Shown: positions 10,382 to 23,714 of the stretch, piece after piece
Layout of the letters: each line of letters opens with the position of its first letter
How positions within the stretch are numbered: the stretch's first letter is position 1
Assembly: GCA_038503065.1 (NCBI GenBank)
Contig: JBCAMK010000020.1
Location: forward strand, 186,001-250,000
DNA from: Paragyromitra xinjiangensis
Lineage: Eukaryota; Ascomycota; Pezizomycetes; Pezizales; Discinaceae
Direction of reading: 5' to 3'
Length of the DNA stretch: 64,000 nucleotides
The notes under the pieces: generated by a model
What the model was told of the DNA's origin: nothing
The model's input: the letters and a program-made list of their open reading frames with translations, nothing else
The model's database searches: none
Made by a program: the position numbers and the translations under genes

Positions 10382-13300
10382 GATCGAATTTGAAATGCGA
10401 TTTTTGAGGCTCAACCTAGGACTTTTTTTCTGGAGAGTTTGCGGACGACGATGATAACACGAACACGTTTATTCAACAGTCACATATGTGGGCATTCATG
10501 ATATGGGCAGGGTAACACCTTGGCACTTAACCTCGTTTCATATAACCTGATTCAGACAATAATTACCGTAAAGATTAGTCCCAAGCTTAGGATTGTACCG
10601 TACCCTAACCTATCGATGATTGACCTCTGGCATGATTGCGGTGAGCGGCTGTCTACACTTACCCTAGCTACCGGCCTCCAGAACACCGAGCTTGAGCCTC
10701 ATAGCTGTAACAGACTCGTGGTATATGTGCAGGTTCGGGGTTCGGGAATATCAATCGGTACCTGAATTTTTTTGTTAATCTTGGAAGTGACTAGGTACAG
10801 GGGTATGATTTACTCCTGAAGTATTATTTACTCGTTCCGGATTCAACCCCCACACGTTTTTGTTGTGTAGCATTCTGCTAGTGTCGGGATCATGTTGGGA
10901 ACCACGATTGTGTTGTATCGGGTACCTGTCCCGGCCCGGACTTCGGATTTTATTCTGAGAAAAAAAAACAGGTTTCGTAGACAAAAAGCATCTCCTGTGC
11001 TTTTCCTAGCGGTCAGAGTGAAGCCTGTCGTCCTCTATACCAGAGGAATACTGAAAACCACTCAAACTACCGCTTTGTTTCGCGACTAACGGCTAAATAG
11101 TGGGAATTCGTTAATCAATATGTTTTAGAGACTACTATCTCTCTGTAGTTTTGAGAATCGCGTCGTCTATTTTTGTTCACAGTACTCCGTGGAGTATTTC
11201 TACGGCTGTAGGACTAATCGGGATTATTGCAGGACAGGATAATCCACACCCGGTAAGGGATTTATGTTGACTGGCTACCCAAGAGCTCACATGGCCCAAG
11301 AGCTCTACCTTGCTATGCGCAGCTCCTAGAAATGAGCAGGCTTTTCTTTATCTTCAGGGAAATCCTAGCCAGCCTTATGTGTGTGTGAGAAAAATACGTC
11401 CCAAGCCAAAATTTGAGTGGACAATATAAAATGGCCTGATGTGCGGGATTTACAGAGCTCGAAATTTTGAAAGGATTGTCGCTTCCCAATCCTTTTTTCG
11501 TGGCGCCATGGCGTGCCCACATGTCTCCGCAGGGCACCTCAAAATCTCAATGCCTTATATAGCCCATATACGCGATTCTTGGTTACCTAATTAGGAACTG
11601 ATAGTAGCATCGAACTACAAGTTGTGATATTGCTGGCAGGAGATCTATTCAGCTTTGACGAAAATAGTGTTTTACTTAACGTAGGTGTTTTTTGTACGGG
11701 TATCCTGAAGCTTTAGGAAGGAGAGGCATTATTTTCTGTCTTCAACAGCAAAGCTAAAGCCAAGACTGAGTTTGATTAGAGATAGACTAAGTTAATGTCT
11801 AGCATCAACGCCATAAACAACTGCGGAATGCATAATATCAGGTTTCAATACAGCCCACTAGTAAAGCGCAATAGAAAGATGCGCAAAGTTGTCCGTAGGA
11901 CGCATATCACTACAAACCGCGTAAGACGGTGTTCTATTGTGCCACATCTCGGCTTCTATGTTTTGGTTTTCGCCGAAACGGAAACAGATCCTGAATCAAT
12001 GGTATCCATGGACAGTGGTTTTTCTATTGTTTCAGCTCTGAACGGCACATATTCCATCTATGGCCAGGGAATGCTTGGCCATTGTTTTAGTGTGGCCAGC
12101 ACAACCATCAACCGCCAGTTATGAGCTCTACAAGCCTACATATTACCGGTAGTTTTCCAATTCCATCCTCCGTGAAGTACCGTAGCCCTTTTACTGCAAA
12201 ATATTCTGTATGAAAACTCTTGATAGCTTCTCGGTAAACGAAGTATACCGGATAGAATGCTTTTTTAGAGCAGCCCTGTATGTACGACGAGACGGGAAGG
12301 CGGCACATAAAGCGGCCCGTGATTTACCTGGCAAAGGTTTGCGCTGCTGACAGATCTAAGCCGAAATTCAGAATAGATCTAGGCCAGCCCATAGATCGCG
12401 CAGAGAGTTGTCCACCAAGACTGGAGAGCTAAGATCTAGCAAAGCGGTCAGTGATTAGAGCAGGGAGAGGGATTTCGTGATATGGTATCCAAAGTATCCA
12501 AGGCAGGAGGTATTACCATGAAATTTGTCATGGCTCGTACTCTATCCATCAGCTCGTCTTATTGGCCCCGGACCTATCTCCTACAACAATGGAGCACATA
12601 GGTATGTACATGAAGCAGAGTCTACCGAGAGCCAAAGCCGCACGCACTAGCTTCCCCCAGAGTTGTACCAAGTGTAACTTCATGACACCTCACTCGAATG
12701 CTTTGATCCTGCAATCCAACGGATACGTCGTAAATCGGCAGCACCCAGTAACTTTCTGACCCAAGCCTGAAGCCTCCTGCCCCAAATGGGAGTAGCTGCA
12801 AAAGCTAGATTCAAAATACCCTCTAAGAAGAAGGGGTTATTACTCTCGTTGATCGTATCAACGTTAGAAAAAAAACAATCACCTGCACGAGCACACGCGA
12901 TCGCATATGGCCACATATTCATCAAGAAGCCTCTTCTGCTACACGCGGGCACTGGGAGTGCCGCTTGTGCCGCAGCACAGTGCAAGTATAACCGTCCCCC
13001 AATTGCCGACGACGCGAATCTCGAACACTGTTGTTCGAAGTAGGGACCACCATGTCTAGCTTTGTCCGCACATACAGATGCACTATTCGTATTGCAAGCT
13101 TCACTGCTCTACACCTGAATACACGCAACACAACAACGCAAAAAATGATAAGCAACTGCGACATCAGACCGTAGAGTACGGGAATAAGTCTCTTTCAAGT
13201 AAAGCTTTCCAATAATTTTTGATATTATGGTCGTCGATATTAACTGGTCGAGATCCGATTCGGCCGAAATATTGTGTGGGGTAGCTATAGATTAAAGCCC

Positions 13301-13520
13301 ATACAATACCGAAGGCAAAAAGTACGCACCTACGTAAATAGCGGTGAGAGAGGTACTACACACTCTCTCAATGGGGTAAAAAAATCGTCCGAATCCTCTC
13401 CACATCTGCACTGGTGTGCGGATGTCTGCTACCCGTGAGATGTCACGCGGGGGAGGTGGATAGTGGGGTAGATTCGACCGCATCAAAATTAACCCCGGAT
13501 ATACTTACGAAGCATAGAAA
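10382..13520. other. Gene-poor region
   Basis: Many short ORFs on both strands, none with protein-like composition or splice-supported continuation. A 109-codon frame at 11795-12124 is probably chance. No RNA genes recognised. Confidence 0.4.
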
Positions 13521-13526
13521 CTTGAA

Positions 13527-13949
13527 ATGCGAGTCGAAGTTGGTCAATTAATCCGTTGGTGTGTAGATCAGGCCAAAGCAAAAGCGTTATTTGCAGGAGG
13601 CATTTTCAGATTCTCCTTGCGTGCTCCGTTCGTAAGCTCTGCTGAAGGATGTGTTCGAGAAGATCCAAGCTTCCGTTCCGAAGACCGGCCCCGTCGTTAT
13701 TCCGACTGGTAAGCATCCCGCATACAAGGAAAGAAAACGTGTAAGATGGATTGATGCAATGCAAACCTCGTTGACAGGTGTGAGCAGCTAGCGGCAAGTG
13801 CGTATAAGAATAATATCGATTTCAAGACAAGTGAACGCGTGCGCTCTACGGTGAAATTAGTTCTAAAATATGTCCGGGGCAAGAAAATTGGCACTGTTTC
13901 ACACTCCTTTTCAGGCTATCTCATACACAATCCGGTGAGCAGATTGTAG
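13527..13949 (+). pseudogene. Decayed coding relic, family unknown
   Basis: Protein-like stretches occur in different plus-strand frames in one short region. One frame from about 13638 reads ALLKDVFEKIQASVPKTGP and continues through KHPAYKERKRVRWIDAMQTS to a stop near 13790. The next frame begins CEQLAASAYKNNIDFKTSER at about 13780 and stays open to about 13949. The join needs a frameshift or an unrecognised intron. I do not recognise the family. It could be a decayed gene or two exons of a divergent one. Confidence 0.25.
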
Positions 13950-16900
13950 GTATATGCACAATTCAACGGGGATACTGCTGGATGGTTCGAACTTCTAAGA
14001 TGGTAGGATATCTATTGGTTTTTTCTTTCTTTCGCAAGCCTTCCATGCCTTTCGCTAGAAAGACCTCGTGGTTTTGTACCGGGATGCCCATGAGCATTAG
14101 TAAGATTCATGAGCTTATGTAGATCACTCGATTATGGTAGCGGCCATACCAAATTGCATGGAGTACTAGGCCTTACATAAAAATTTGAAGCACACAGCCC
14201 TACTGTTCACCAAGAACGTTTCTCGTCAGCCGCAAATACGCGGAGCTCCTATGGGCGTACCAGCTGCAAGGCCTACGTCAGCCCGGATGGTTAATGAATG
14301 TGGGGCAGAAGCTATCCTACGTCGTCGGTTGAGTGGAACCCCGGCTATATATGTACAAGCAAGCAAGGAGGACATAAAATGTTTGGCTACCTGAGGGCCC
14401 TGGTAACGATCCAGATTCCACCGAACAACTGTCAAGATCAGTTCTATGCCGGTTGAAACAGATATCCAGGGGGGACAAAGCTTGTTCCTATGCGCATTTT
14501 ATTGACGGGCGCTACGCGAGGCCATGGTGCATATCCGGTTTGTGGCTTCAGCTCTATAGTTAGCAGCCACTTCAAACCATCAGCTCTCTCTACAAGCTGC
14601 AAGTCGACATTTGCAGTGATTTCTCTTGGTGTTGGTAAAGACGGGTCCGACGGCATTCAGGAGCCCGGGATGCGACTTAGCCACTCGATAAAATAAAGTT
14701 TCTCAGAGTACGCGCGTAGACCCTTGCTCGCGAAAGCACCGAGGCCCCCACTAGCAGAAAGAAGAAAACTTGAGCCGAGGGAGACGATTGATCATCCATT
14801 ACTGTAACGATAAACGGGAACAATTGGTTCTTGGAATCGAAGCTCATTGGGGGTGCGGCAATGTGTGCTGCCACAGGTTCCATAACAAGCAGGAGGCTGT
14901 GGAGGAAAATTAGATGGGTGATTGAGGGGTGCTTTTGCAGGAGCTTCCAATGTTACGCTCACCGGTAGGTGAAAAAATAGAGTGGTCACGTTGCAGGTGG
15001 TCTCGTCCTATCATAATTTCCCAACATTAAAATGCAAAAAATAGGGCGAGGGAGGTTTTTGTTTTTGGTTTGGTTGGCTTTTGACCTCAGTGCTGGTTTG
15101 TGTGCTGAAAATCAGAAGTCTCCAGCTTCAGGCATCGAAATTACGAAAAAGTGACTGGCGTCTGTCTTGGGATGGGAATGATCGTGAACGCCACTGAAAT
15201 ACTTATGCCAGGCACGGTTATCGGTTCGATCCGGACCAGATTACTACTCAGTTACCACGATTGAGTTACTTCCGTAACGAATGAAACACGAGGCAAACAC
15301 TGGAGAAAGCTGTGATTATTAAGTGATGGAAGGGCATATCCGAGATCAGTATGGCTTCGGCCCCCAAACGTCAAGCTGGTAATTTGAAGCCAAATAACGG
15401 TCAGCACCACTGAATAAGCTGGCATTCCACAGCCACCGCCATCAAGGGGTGCAGTGTTCCGGGTTGACCAAATAACTCTAAATATTTGCTCTAGATGTTT
15501 AGTCGTGAGCTAGCGATCTAAAGCTGTCTACTTTATCGTCAATCTTAAACAGCCAAAGCCAAAAGACAGACAGGCTTAGTCATTTGGGTGAACCGCTAGC
15601 TTGGGTGATGCCAAGTCAAGCTTTTCGGACGGTTCCGTCGATGACATTAAGCCCCACGAGTTTCGCGAGAAGCTGGTTTGAAAATCTCCGATGAAGCGAA
15701 CGGAGAGGGCCGTGGGCTTGCGATTTGGGTCGTGGTGTAAGCATCAGCTAGTTGAGCTTGGAGTATTGCTTAGGGATGTGGAGAGTCTGGAGGCTTAGAG
15801 TCGTAATGGTCTAGGTAGCGGTGATCGGTTTAGCTACAGGATGGAGATTTTCGAGATAAAAAGAAATGTTTACTGATCAAGTCCGTGGTGCCCTTTCCAA
15901 AGGTGGGGTGTCTCGCCGCGGTAAAGCCCTCGACGCATCGCTGGACATAGCGCACGCTACTGGACTGACGTCTCGATAATAAGTAGAAGCCTATCATATG
16001 AGAGTTCTGATATAGATATGCTATGCTATGTATGCGTTCGAAAGGAATGTGCAATCTATCCGTACACCCACAGCTGGGTATGCATATGCCTGATTCGGTC
16101 GGGATTTAAAGGATTTTTCAAGTTAATTCTCTTTGCCTGTCCCGAGCTCAACCGTCTGGTGTTCGTATTTCCTCGCCGGTCCAGGGTGGAAAGCTGGCAT
16201 ATGTTTCTCGCCCGATAAAATATATTACCGATAAGCAAGGCCTCATGCCGGAGACTAACGCATGCGATGCGCCCATGACCACTCGCCGGCTTCGACTCAT
16301 ACCTCTAAGTCTACCCGCTGATATACATCAAGTCCCTGTAGGCAGAACCTGGAACCGATGCCCGGCACATTCTTCACGCTCTTGTCTGAATAATGGTGAG
16401 TTTTCACCGTTGAATCTCCCTTCGTAAGGACTGACTGAGTGTCTGTAGCAGTGAGTGAGCGAATTCGGTCTTTGTGTTAACTCCGAGCATGCCTATGAAT
16501 TATCCCACGGGCCGCCAGAACTCCCTGGTCCCGAATTGACTCTTACCTCCAAGACTTAGTAACTTGTTCCTTTTTTAGCAAGTCCACCAGGATTTATTTC
16601 AAATAAAACGCATCTCTTAACTCTACTGGAACTTGATTTTCCCAATGAGAGCTCTTTCGCTTCCCTGCAAAAATGAGCTCACAATCCCAGGGTATGTTTG
16701 TAAGCAGGGCTGAGATTGACTCAGCAGCATACAAGCCTTTTTGGTTCTACGGAACCCCGTCGCTATCAGCTTACCTACATTCAGATGCTTCACCCAGGCA
16801 GGATGCAATGAAAGTGCAGCAGCACGCATGGGGTATGGGTTGCGTCCGCAGCTGTCTCATATCTAGGACGGCGACGGAAACTTATTCGAACAATGCTCTT

Positions 16901-17418
16901 CTGGAAGCCCCTCCGGCGCACGGGAAGGACACCAGATCTGCTGTGCAACCGCCCGAAGCCGAGCTATCCGCACGCTCGCGATTGGGATCTGATCGAATCA
17001 TTTTTTTGTGGTGTTCAGCCCACGAGCCACTGGTGTGTACGTTGGAGAGCTGGAGAACGTTGTGAAGTCCCACAATGATCAAGCTTACGAGGGGACTCCG
17101 TATTCACAGTATTGAGCACAGCCATAGTGTAAAGCGGCCGAAACGTTGACCCGACGCGAAGGTTATTTTCATTCTAATAACTAATCTCACCGCGGATTCG
17201 CAATGCCGAAACGCCCCCGAGAGTCAATCCAAGGGCATGGTCACTCACTGCCAGTGGACACAAGTATATGGTCGCTTCCAGGCGAGGCTCAGTTGCGTCA
17301 TGGCTTCTCTGGCCATGTAGGTGCCCAGGGGGTTTTAGTAGAATAAAAAAAGTTGCAAGGGAATGGACAGTCCAGGGTGTCCAATCTACGTGTACCAAGC
17401 AATGGACGGCCTGGGGGA
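13950..17418. other. Gene-poor region upstream of the bZIP gene
   Basis: Only short, overlapping ORFs on both strands. No recognisable domain, RNA gene or long repeat. Confidence 0.4.
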
Positions 17419-17426
17419 TATATAAA
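17419..17426 (+). promoter_or_regulatory. TATA-like element upstream of bZIP gene
   Basis: TATATAAA about 235 nt before the bZIP start codon. It would fit a core promoter with a leader of roughly 200 nt. Confidence 0.35.
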
Positions 17427-17661
17427 AGAACTCGCAGTCTTCCCTGGAATGCACAAGCAAGTAGTGCCGGAGACGGATGCATGCTTAACCGTTAGGAACA
17501 GGTATCTAAGCTCACCGTATGAATACCTAGGATTTGATATATAGCGAGCCTTGTTTTAACTACTACGCTCAACTACCCACCGACGCCTTTCCTTCCCTAC
17601 TTCCGAACCCCCCCAACGAAGAGTCGGAGATATATTTGCCTTTGAAGCTCCGAGCTCCCGC

Positions 17662-20128
17662 ATGGAAAACCAACATAGCACCCAGTCGGAACTCCGCCAT
17701 TCATTCGTGCCGAGCTTCGCTTCCATAGCCCGAGAAGACCGTATGATGTCCCCCGCCGGCAATTCTGTTCATCCGAGTCCCGTTCACCCACAATATCTTC
17801 AGCAGCCGCCGCGGCAGCAGCAACAAAATAGCTTACCGGGCACTCCACAACACACTTCGTCACATCATAGCGCCTCGAGTTCCCCGTACCATCCTTCTTT
17901 CCCTATTAACAGGATGAATACTCCCGACCATGCCAATCCAGCCTCATACCCTCATTCTATGCCGTCATCTAGGAACTCTTCGCACCCTGCGTCCGCACCA
18001 CCTAGCGGCTACTTGGATCCTGCCGCATACCTAAACATGGGCGATGTTATGGGGATGGGAATGGAGCCGTTGCCTATGGGGGGCAGTATGGGGAACAACA
18101 TGGACATGCATGATCTGAGCATCCTTTCTGCAGAAGAACACGGAGATCTTAGAATTTTGGAGGAGAGGGAAAGGGTTCGACGATTGCAAGCCCACCAATC
18201 AGAACAGTCAATGTCACATCCGGATGGACCGGGAGAGTCAAAGGGTAGAGGTGCAGGCCGTGGGAGGAAAAGGGCAGATAGCGACGACAGCAGCCATGAT
18301 CCTATGCCGGTAGCAAGAGGTGGGCCTGGAAACAGTAGTAACAGAAAGCAAAGAGGAAGGCCACGGTTGGACACAAAAGATGAGAATGCTGCAGATGTAT
18401 GTTTCTCCAGCTAGCTCCGTTGGATTTCTAACTATTTCTGACATATTATTAGCGCCGACGAACTCAAATTCGGCTTGCCCAGCGAGCATATCGTCTCCGG
18501 AAAGAGACCACCATCTCTTCCTTGCGCAACAGGGTGAACGAGCTTGAAACCGCAATCGACGGAATGCAAACCACATTCTTAGAGCTTCACGATTCGGCCA
18601 TGAATTGCTTAAGCAAGAATCCAGAAATAGCTGCTGTCGGCTTCGGTAGTAATCTCAAGGATTTGACTGAGAAATTCCTTGGTTTGGCTAAAGGAGCTCT
18701 GGGTAGCTCCGAAGGTGCGGAGTCTGGTGATGAGGACGCAGAAGGTGAAAGTATAAACGAGGAAGAGAATGGTAATGCTAGATCGAAGCGACGGCGAAGT
18801 AGGGACGATGGAAGTCCTGGCTCAGGCGGGATGCAAGGCAATGGAGGTGGTGGTGGATCAGTACCTAGTTTTGGAGGATACCAAGTCAGTTATTCTAGAG
18901 AAAACGGCAATAGCCGTGGGTCAAGAAGTTCCTACGATAACAGTGGGAGCCAAAACCGTAGTGCGGGCGATGGTAGTGGGAGAAACAATACTATGACTAC
19001 AAATTCTCCCCTTTCGTCGAATTTCCATCGAGATCACGATCTGTTCTCACCTAGCCCTTCGGAAGGTGGATATGCTGGTGGGGCTTTACGAAGCTCTCCT
19101 ACAATACATTCCGCTTCCGCTCAGTACAAACAGCACATCCCCACGGGGCTAGACGCATTTAGCTATTCGTTTCACGAGACAAATTTTTCCCGGCGACTAC
19201 ATCGTGCTGGACTCGAGCACGCATACCAGATGCTATCATCACCCGACGCTGATCAGTACGAAGTGGCGAGAATTTTCGCATACACCTTTTGCTATGTATC
19301 TAAAGAAGATGCTTTAAAAACTGTCTCGACTTTGCTACAGGGAGGTTCTAAGGAAAGTCTCGATATATTTGACCACCCTGAACTCCTACAACTACCGAGA
19401 AAGCCTGTGGATTACACAAATATGGTGCGAAAATACGAGAACGACAAGGCAAACAGGGCATCCACCGAGTCTGGAGACAAAGATGCCTTTGACTTGAAGG
19501 AGGAGGCAAGCAAAATGCTCATAAAGCTTGGAATTCATCAGAAGTACTTGAGGCCGGATGAGGTAGAAAAATATATCACGGATCTCGGAATTTTGACAAC
19601 TACGGATACGTCGGTAGTTGACACTGACTTGATGGATATGGACGTGAGGCCAGGCAGCTCTCTTCAGAAACCACAAACCCCAGTACCTCCAACAGTTTTG
19701 ACACCGAGAAGTCCACCAGCAACTCCAACACGCAGTTCCCCGCGATCTGATCAGGCCACGACCGGCCAGCAAGGCGGTCTCACTTCGGCCACCGTAATGT
19801 CATTCGAATATCAATCTCCATCATTTGCAGCTTCTGAGGACCAAATCAAATATCAGTTGGCTCATTTCGAGGATGATCATACTCCACCAGCAACCTTAGA
19901 CGAGGTGAACACTACGTCTTCTACTAAGGTTCTCGAGGGTGTGAAGGGGTATGTTGATCTAGACATGTTCGTCAAACGTATGTATCCTTCGTACCTTCAA
20001 AGAAGGACTGCTTGTTGATTTCCCCCCCAGAGTTGATTCCCCGTGGCGTATGTCTCGGGAGATTCCCGGGGTTTAAGAAGTCGGACGTCGAGGCGGCAAT
20101 CTCTCTTGCTACAACACATGTGTATTGA
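17662..20128 (+). CDS. bZIP transcription factor with C-terminal GVCLGR-type domain
   Basis: Nuclear DNA-binding regulator of 785 residues. Exons: 17662-18396, 18453-19977, 20031-20128. Intron 1 (GTATGT...TTATTAG, 56 nt) falls exactly before the basic region, which begins exon 2 as RRRTQIRLAQRAYRLRKE (residues 246-263) and leads into a zipper (SSLRNRVNELETAIDGMQ). The N-terminus is Ser/Pro/Gln/Met-rich with an acidic patch. A helical region from about 410 (FHETNFSRRLHRAGLEHAYQ) resembles the conserved C-terminal part of this fungal bZIP class. Intron 2 (19978-20030, CCCCCCCAG acceptor) hides the last exon; splicing replaces an early stop with QLIPRGVCLGRFPGFKKSDV and ends at 20126-20128. An AATAAA follows at about 20183. 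Target genes are unknown. Confidence 0.9.
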
Positions 20129-22527
20129 AATTTTTCTCCGGTCCTGTCCTTCCGGCACTTCGCGGTTCTTTCTGGCGGATTAAATAAAGTTCTCTGAGGA
20201 ACTTAGAGGTTGATAGTATAGAAATGGTTTATTGTATGGCGCATGGTACTACTCGAGTGTACATGAAATCTCGAGGTCTTTGGAGGTATTCGTCGGCTGG
20301 GGTATTTCTCCAGGGATCTTTTCCTTTCTTTTCCATCTCACTCTGCTCCTCATCGTTTCCCCGGTTTGGTTTTTCCTTTGTTCTGGTATCATTAGTTTTG
20401 GGCGTTAAGCTGGTAGGAAATTTGGGACGGGGTTGTAAATATTATTTTGCCTCAAGGACATGCGAGTATGAAACGAGGGTGGACTTTTGGTTCGAGCTTT
20501 TGGGATGCGTGCACGTAGATATGAAAAATGGGGAACAGAAAAGCAAAAGAGAAAGAAGGTGGGGACGAAAATTTAAAGGAAGAGAAGAGGGGGCCGAGGG
20601 TGTGCGCAAGCGATGAGTTAAGAGTTATGTATATTTACTGATTCTATGATCCCCGCTTTCCGTAGGTGATTAGTATATGGCGGGTGTGCGTTGTTATATT
20701 GGCCGCTTTCGATCTCTCCGATGTGGGTTTCTGATGTAGGTTTCTGGATAGCCGCAATGAACCCGAGGATGTTTGAAGAACAGTTTAATGATTAGTCGTC
20801 TTTATAATTACCGATCGACGATAGATAAGTCATGTTAAGCTTGGTACCGAGGTGATCTTTGATGAGTGATTCAATGCGGGGCTTGATCTCGGCCAGTTTG
20901 TTTACTCTGATTTTGTGAGAGTTTCGCCTTCAAGTCCACAAGGCCTCTAGCTCTTGTGTCGATTGTAAGGTGGTATTGTTGGCAGTGATCATAGGTCTTG
21001 AGAAACACTAAAAATGAGTAGAGTGCAAGAGACGGAGGAATTCTTGGTGAGTGGTATCATAAGTCGTGTAGCTAAGCTTTTTAAATAAAACTTTAAGGTA
21101 GGGAAAGCAGTATTTTTTTCCTGGGGAATTGTTCGGTCCGCTGCTCCGCGGGTTGGTTGGCCGCTGTTGCCTGTGTGCAGCACTCTACTAGCATTGGCGT
21201 TCTTGTGCCTCTAATTCAATCACTAATTATTGGTGTGGAAAAGTAAATCAGTCCTTAGCAAGGGCATCGAGGAGTAGAATACATGATTGAATTATGCGGT
21301 CCAGCTCGCAATCGTATAGCCACGCTACCCCTGCCCAGCCTAACTTGCGCAAGGAAAAAAAAATAGGGACTTTTTTTTCCAGCCTTTCTGGCTTGTAAGC
21401 CTCATCCTCGGAAACGGCGGGACTAAACGCGGACTTGCATGTACGTTTGGTTGGACCCACCTATCGGGCTATCGATAGCTATGGATAACCCCGCTCTCAA
21501 GAAATGGCAGCATTAATCTGGGCCTTTGATGAACCCTAGAGTCGACCAGACATTACTTGAACCTGTCTTTTTTTTCTGGCTCTGTTTTGACTGAATGTTA
21601 AAAAAGTGGATGGGGTGTGCGTACCGTGCCTTTAGCTGGTCTCAGTTCAATGAAACAACGAGTTAAAAAAAGGGAATAGCTGAGGTTTCTCAGTGGTGCG
21701 CGCGTCCGATTCAGAGCAGTTTAGGGCTTTCTGGCGTCATAATCCCGGTGTGAATGGTAATTCCCTATCTTCCCGAGAGGAGCCTATGGCAATAAGAAGA
21801 CTCGCAGCTTTTGCCTTTAGAAAAGTTATCACAGGGATTTCCCTTGTTCGTTTATGATTAGTAAAACTAGGATACCAGTTGATTATATTTGTTAACCCTC
21901 TATCATCCACTATCGATGGCGTAAAAGTTGAGAGAAAGGAGAGTGATAAATTGTTTCCATACTAGATCTACTCAAGTTTTGAATTTTATATTGCTAGACG
22001 AGAGAGTTATTTGCTGGGGTCCTGTGCAGATTAGTCGGTGCTTGGAACGACCTCCAACCGTTAGAGCCGTTTCGTGGGTTTTCCTTTTGAAAGGATATAC
22101 CTAAGTCTTCTAGATCTATGTGTGAAACTTGTTACGCTACTCGAGGGCACAACGATGCTCGAAGCCATTGCCGGGCTTGCGTGCTGCGTTTGTGAGTGAC
22201 TTCTTATAATTATATGTGTGTGCTATGCATGCCTCGGGTATAATTAAATAATTAATGTTGCCAATAGCAATAGAATCGAGTGATAAGTTATGAATGATAA
22301 CTATAGTTTTGTATCATGCCATGGTTAGAGATAAACTTGGTGAGATATCCTTGGTGTGGCAGTTAACTTAAAGGCAATTCACAAGCCGGTATTCAGCCTT
22401 TCACGCAGCCGGTTTTTTTTCTGTTTTGTTGATATAGGGAAGCATTTGGATATTCTGACATGGCCTTTTATTTGAGCGGCTGTTATGCTAATGATGCATG
22501 CAGCAACCAGGAGCTGCCTCCCGGGTC
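20129..22527. other. bZIP 3' flank and gene-poor region
   Basis: The first part is probably the bZIP 3' UTR. A 130-codon frame at 20224-20616 overlaps it and is low-complexity at its end, so I do not call it. Nothing else is supported. Confidence 0.4.
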
Positions 22528-22597
22528 GCTAACGATCGGGCGGTCGGTTGCCCGTAATGTCTTGTAAGGATAGAAAGGGGTTCAAATTCCCGTTAGC
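22528..22597 (+). other. tRNA-like sequence, degenerate
   Basis: A 70-nt stretch begins GCTAACG and ends CGTTAGC, a perfect 7-bp acceptor-like stem. Inside are a CGGG...CCCG D-arm-like hairpin, a possible anticodon loop (CTTGTAA or TTGTAAG) and a T-arm-like GGGGTTCAAATTCC. A T-run follows about 15 nt downstream. Box A is poor and the T-loop is one base too long for a normal tRNA, so this is more likely a relic or chance. Confidence 0.2.
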
Positions 22598-23714
22598 CCT
22601 TCGACAGATTCTTGATTTTTTCTCGAGACTCTTACTCAGCAGGCCACCCGCACCGGTCTTCCCGAATCTTAGTCTTCTTGGCCCTGACGAGGCTTATGTT
22701 TTTCCCACCATTAATAGATTTTAGGGCTAAGCTTCTGGCTAGCTACCCGAGCGAGGATTAAAAGAGCCTATAGTGTTGTAATATTGGGTTGTGTGCACTT
22801 GATAAGGAAATATTAAGCTGCAAAGGGTAGTCACGCAATATCACTCGATCCATTAACGCGTGGCAAGATTTCGATTCGGCACTCAAGTGATAATAGCAGT
22901 GCTAATGACTACTGACTGCTAAGAAGTACATGGTATAGTAACACTAAATCTGTTACAAGCCTCCCTCGACCATATCTGCATTGTGTATTTTTCCAGCATG
23001 GATGCCTCGCAAGTTATTCCCTTGTCAGCGCAGACTATGTGATGTTTCAAGAAGTGGTGGCCATGAAATGTTTGGGGCTATTTCCCCGGCACTTATATCA
23101 TCATTCCGCAACCTTAGTTGATCCAAGGAACGTTCTTCCCTGGCAACGGCCCGATCAAAACTCTTTGTGCCACACCAATGCCCGTCCCATCTGACTCAGG
23201 AATCGGATTAGATTGAATGGAGAGGGGGGGGGTAGAGGACAGGCTTAGGTCTTAGGTATTGCCACTACACAGTAAAGAGGAGATAGAAGCACTACCATTG
23301 TAATTTTCAGGGGGAAAAAATAACGCCACCACAAAAATATCAGTACACCAATACCCCAAGCCATTGCGCCTTCCTCCCCCTATGCAGAATACAGAAAAAG
23401 AAATTCGTTTCGTTTTCCCTTCACGGCTGAAATCACCGTGATATATTGCGTCCCATCATAATGCCAGCCGTCGAATGCAAACAAACGCTAGCCAGCGAAA
23501 AACCCCCAGTCATGCATGCGTGTGGCACTGAAATGAGAAACACAAAAAGAGAGAAATGAGATGAAAGAAGAAGACCAAGAAGTTTTGAACCTACAATACA
23601 TAACAGCTCAATACATACCAACCTGTTTTCGTGTAGGTATATAGAGACTTGAATAAAACAGAAAATTACAAACATAAAAGACGTGAACGAGAAACAAACA
23701 AGGAAGCTCTGGGT
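22598..23714. other. Intergenic, 3' flank of sugar transporter
   Basis: No gene supported. The part near 23700 is the probable 3' UTR of the transporter on the minus strand. Confidence 0.4.

Noticed and set aside
20224..20616. 130-codon ORF downstream of the bZIP gene
   Set aside because: Lies in the probable 3' UTR, has odd composition and no domain.
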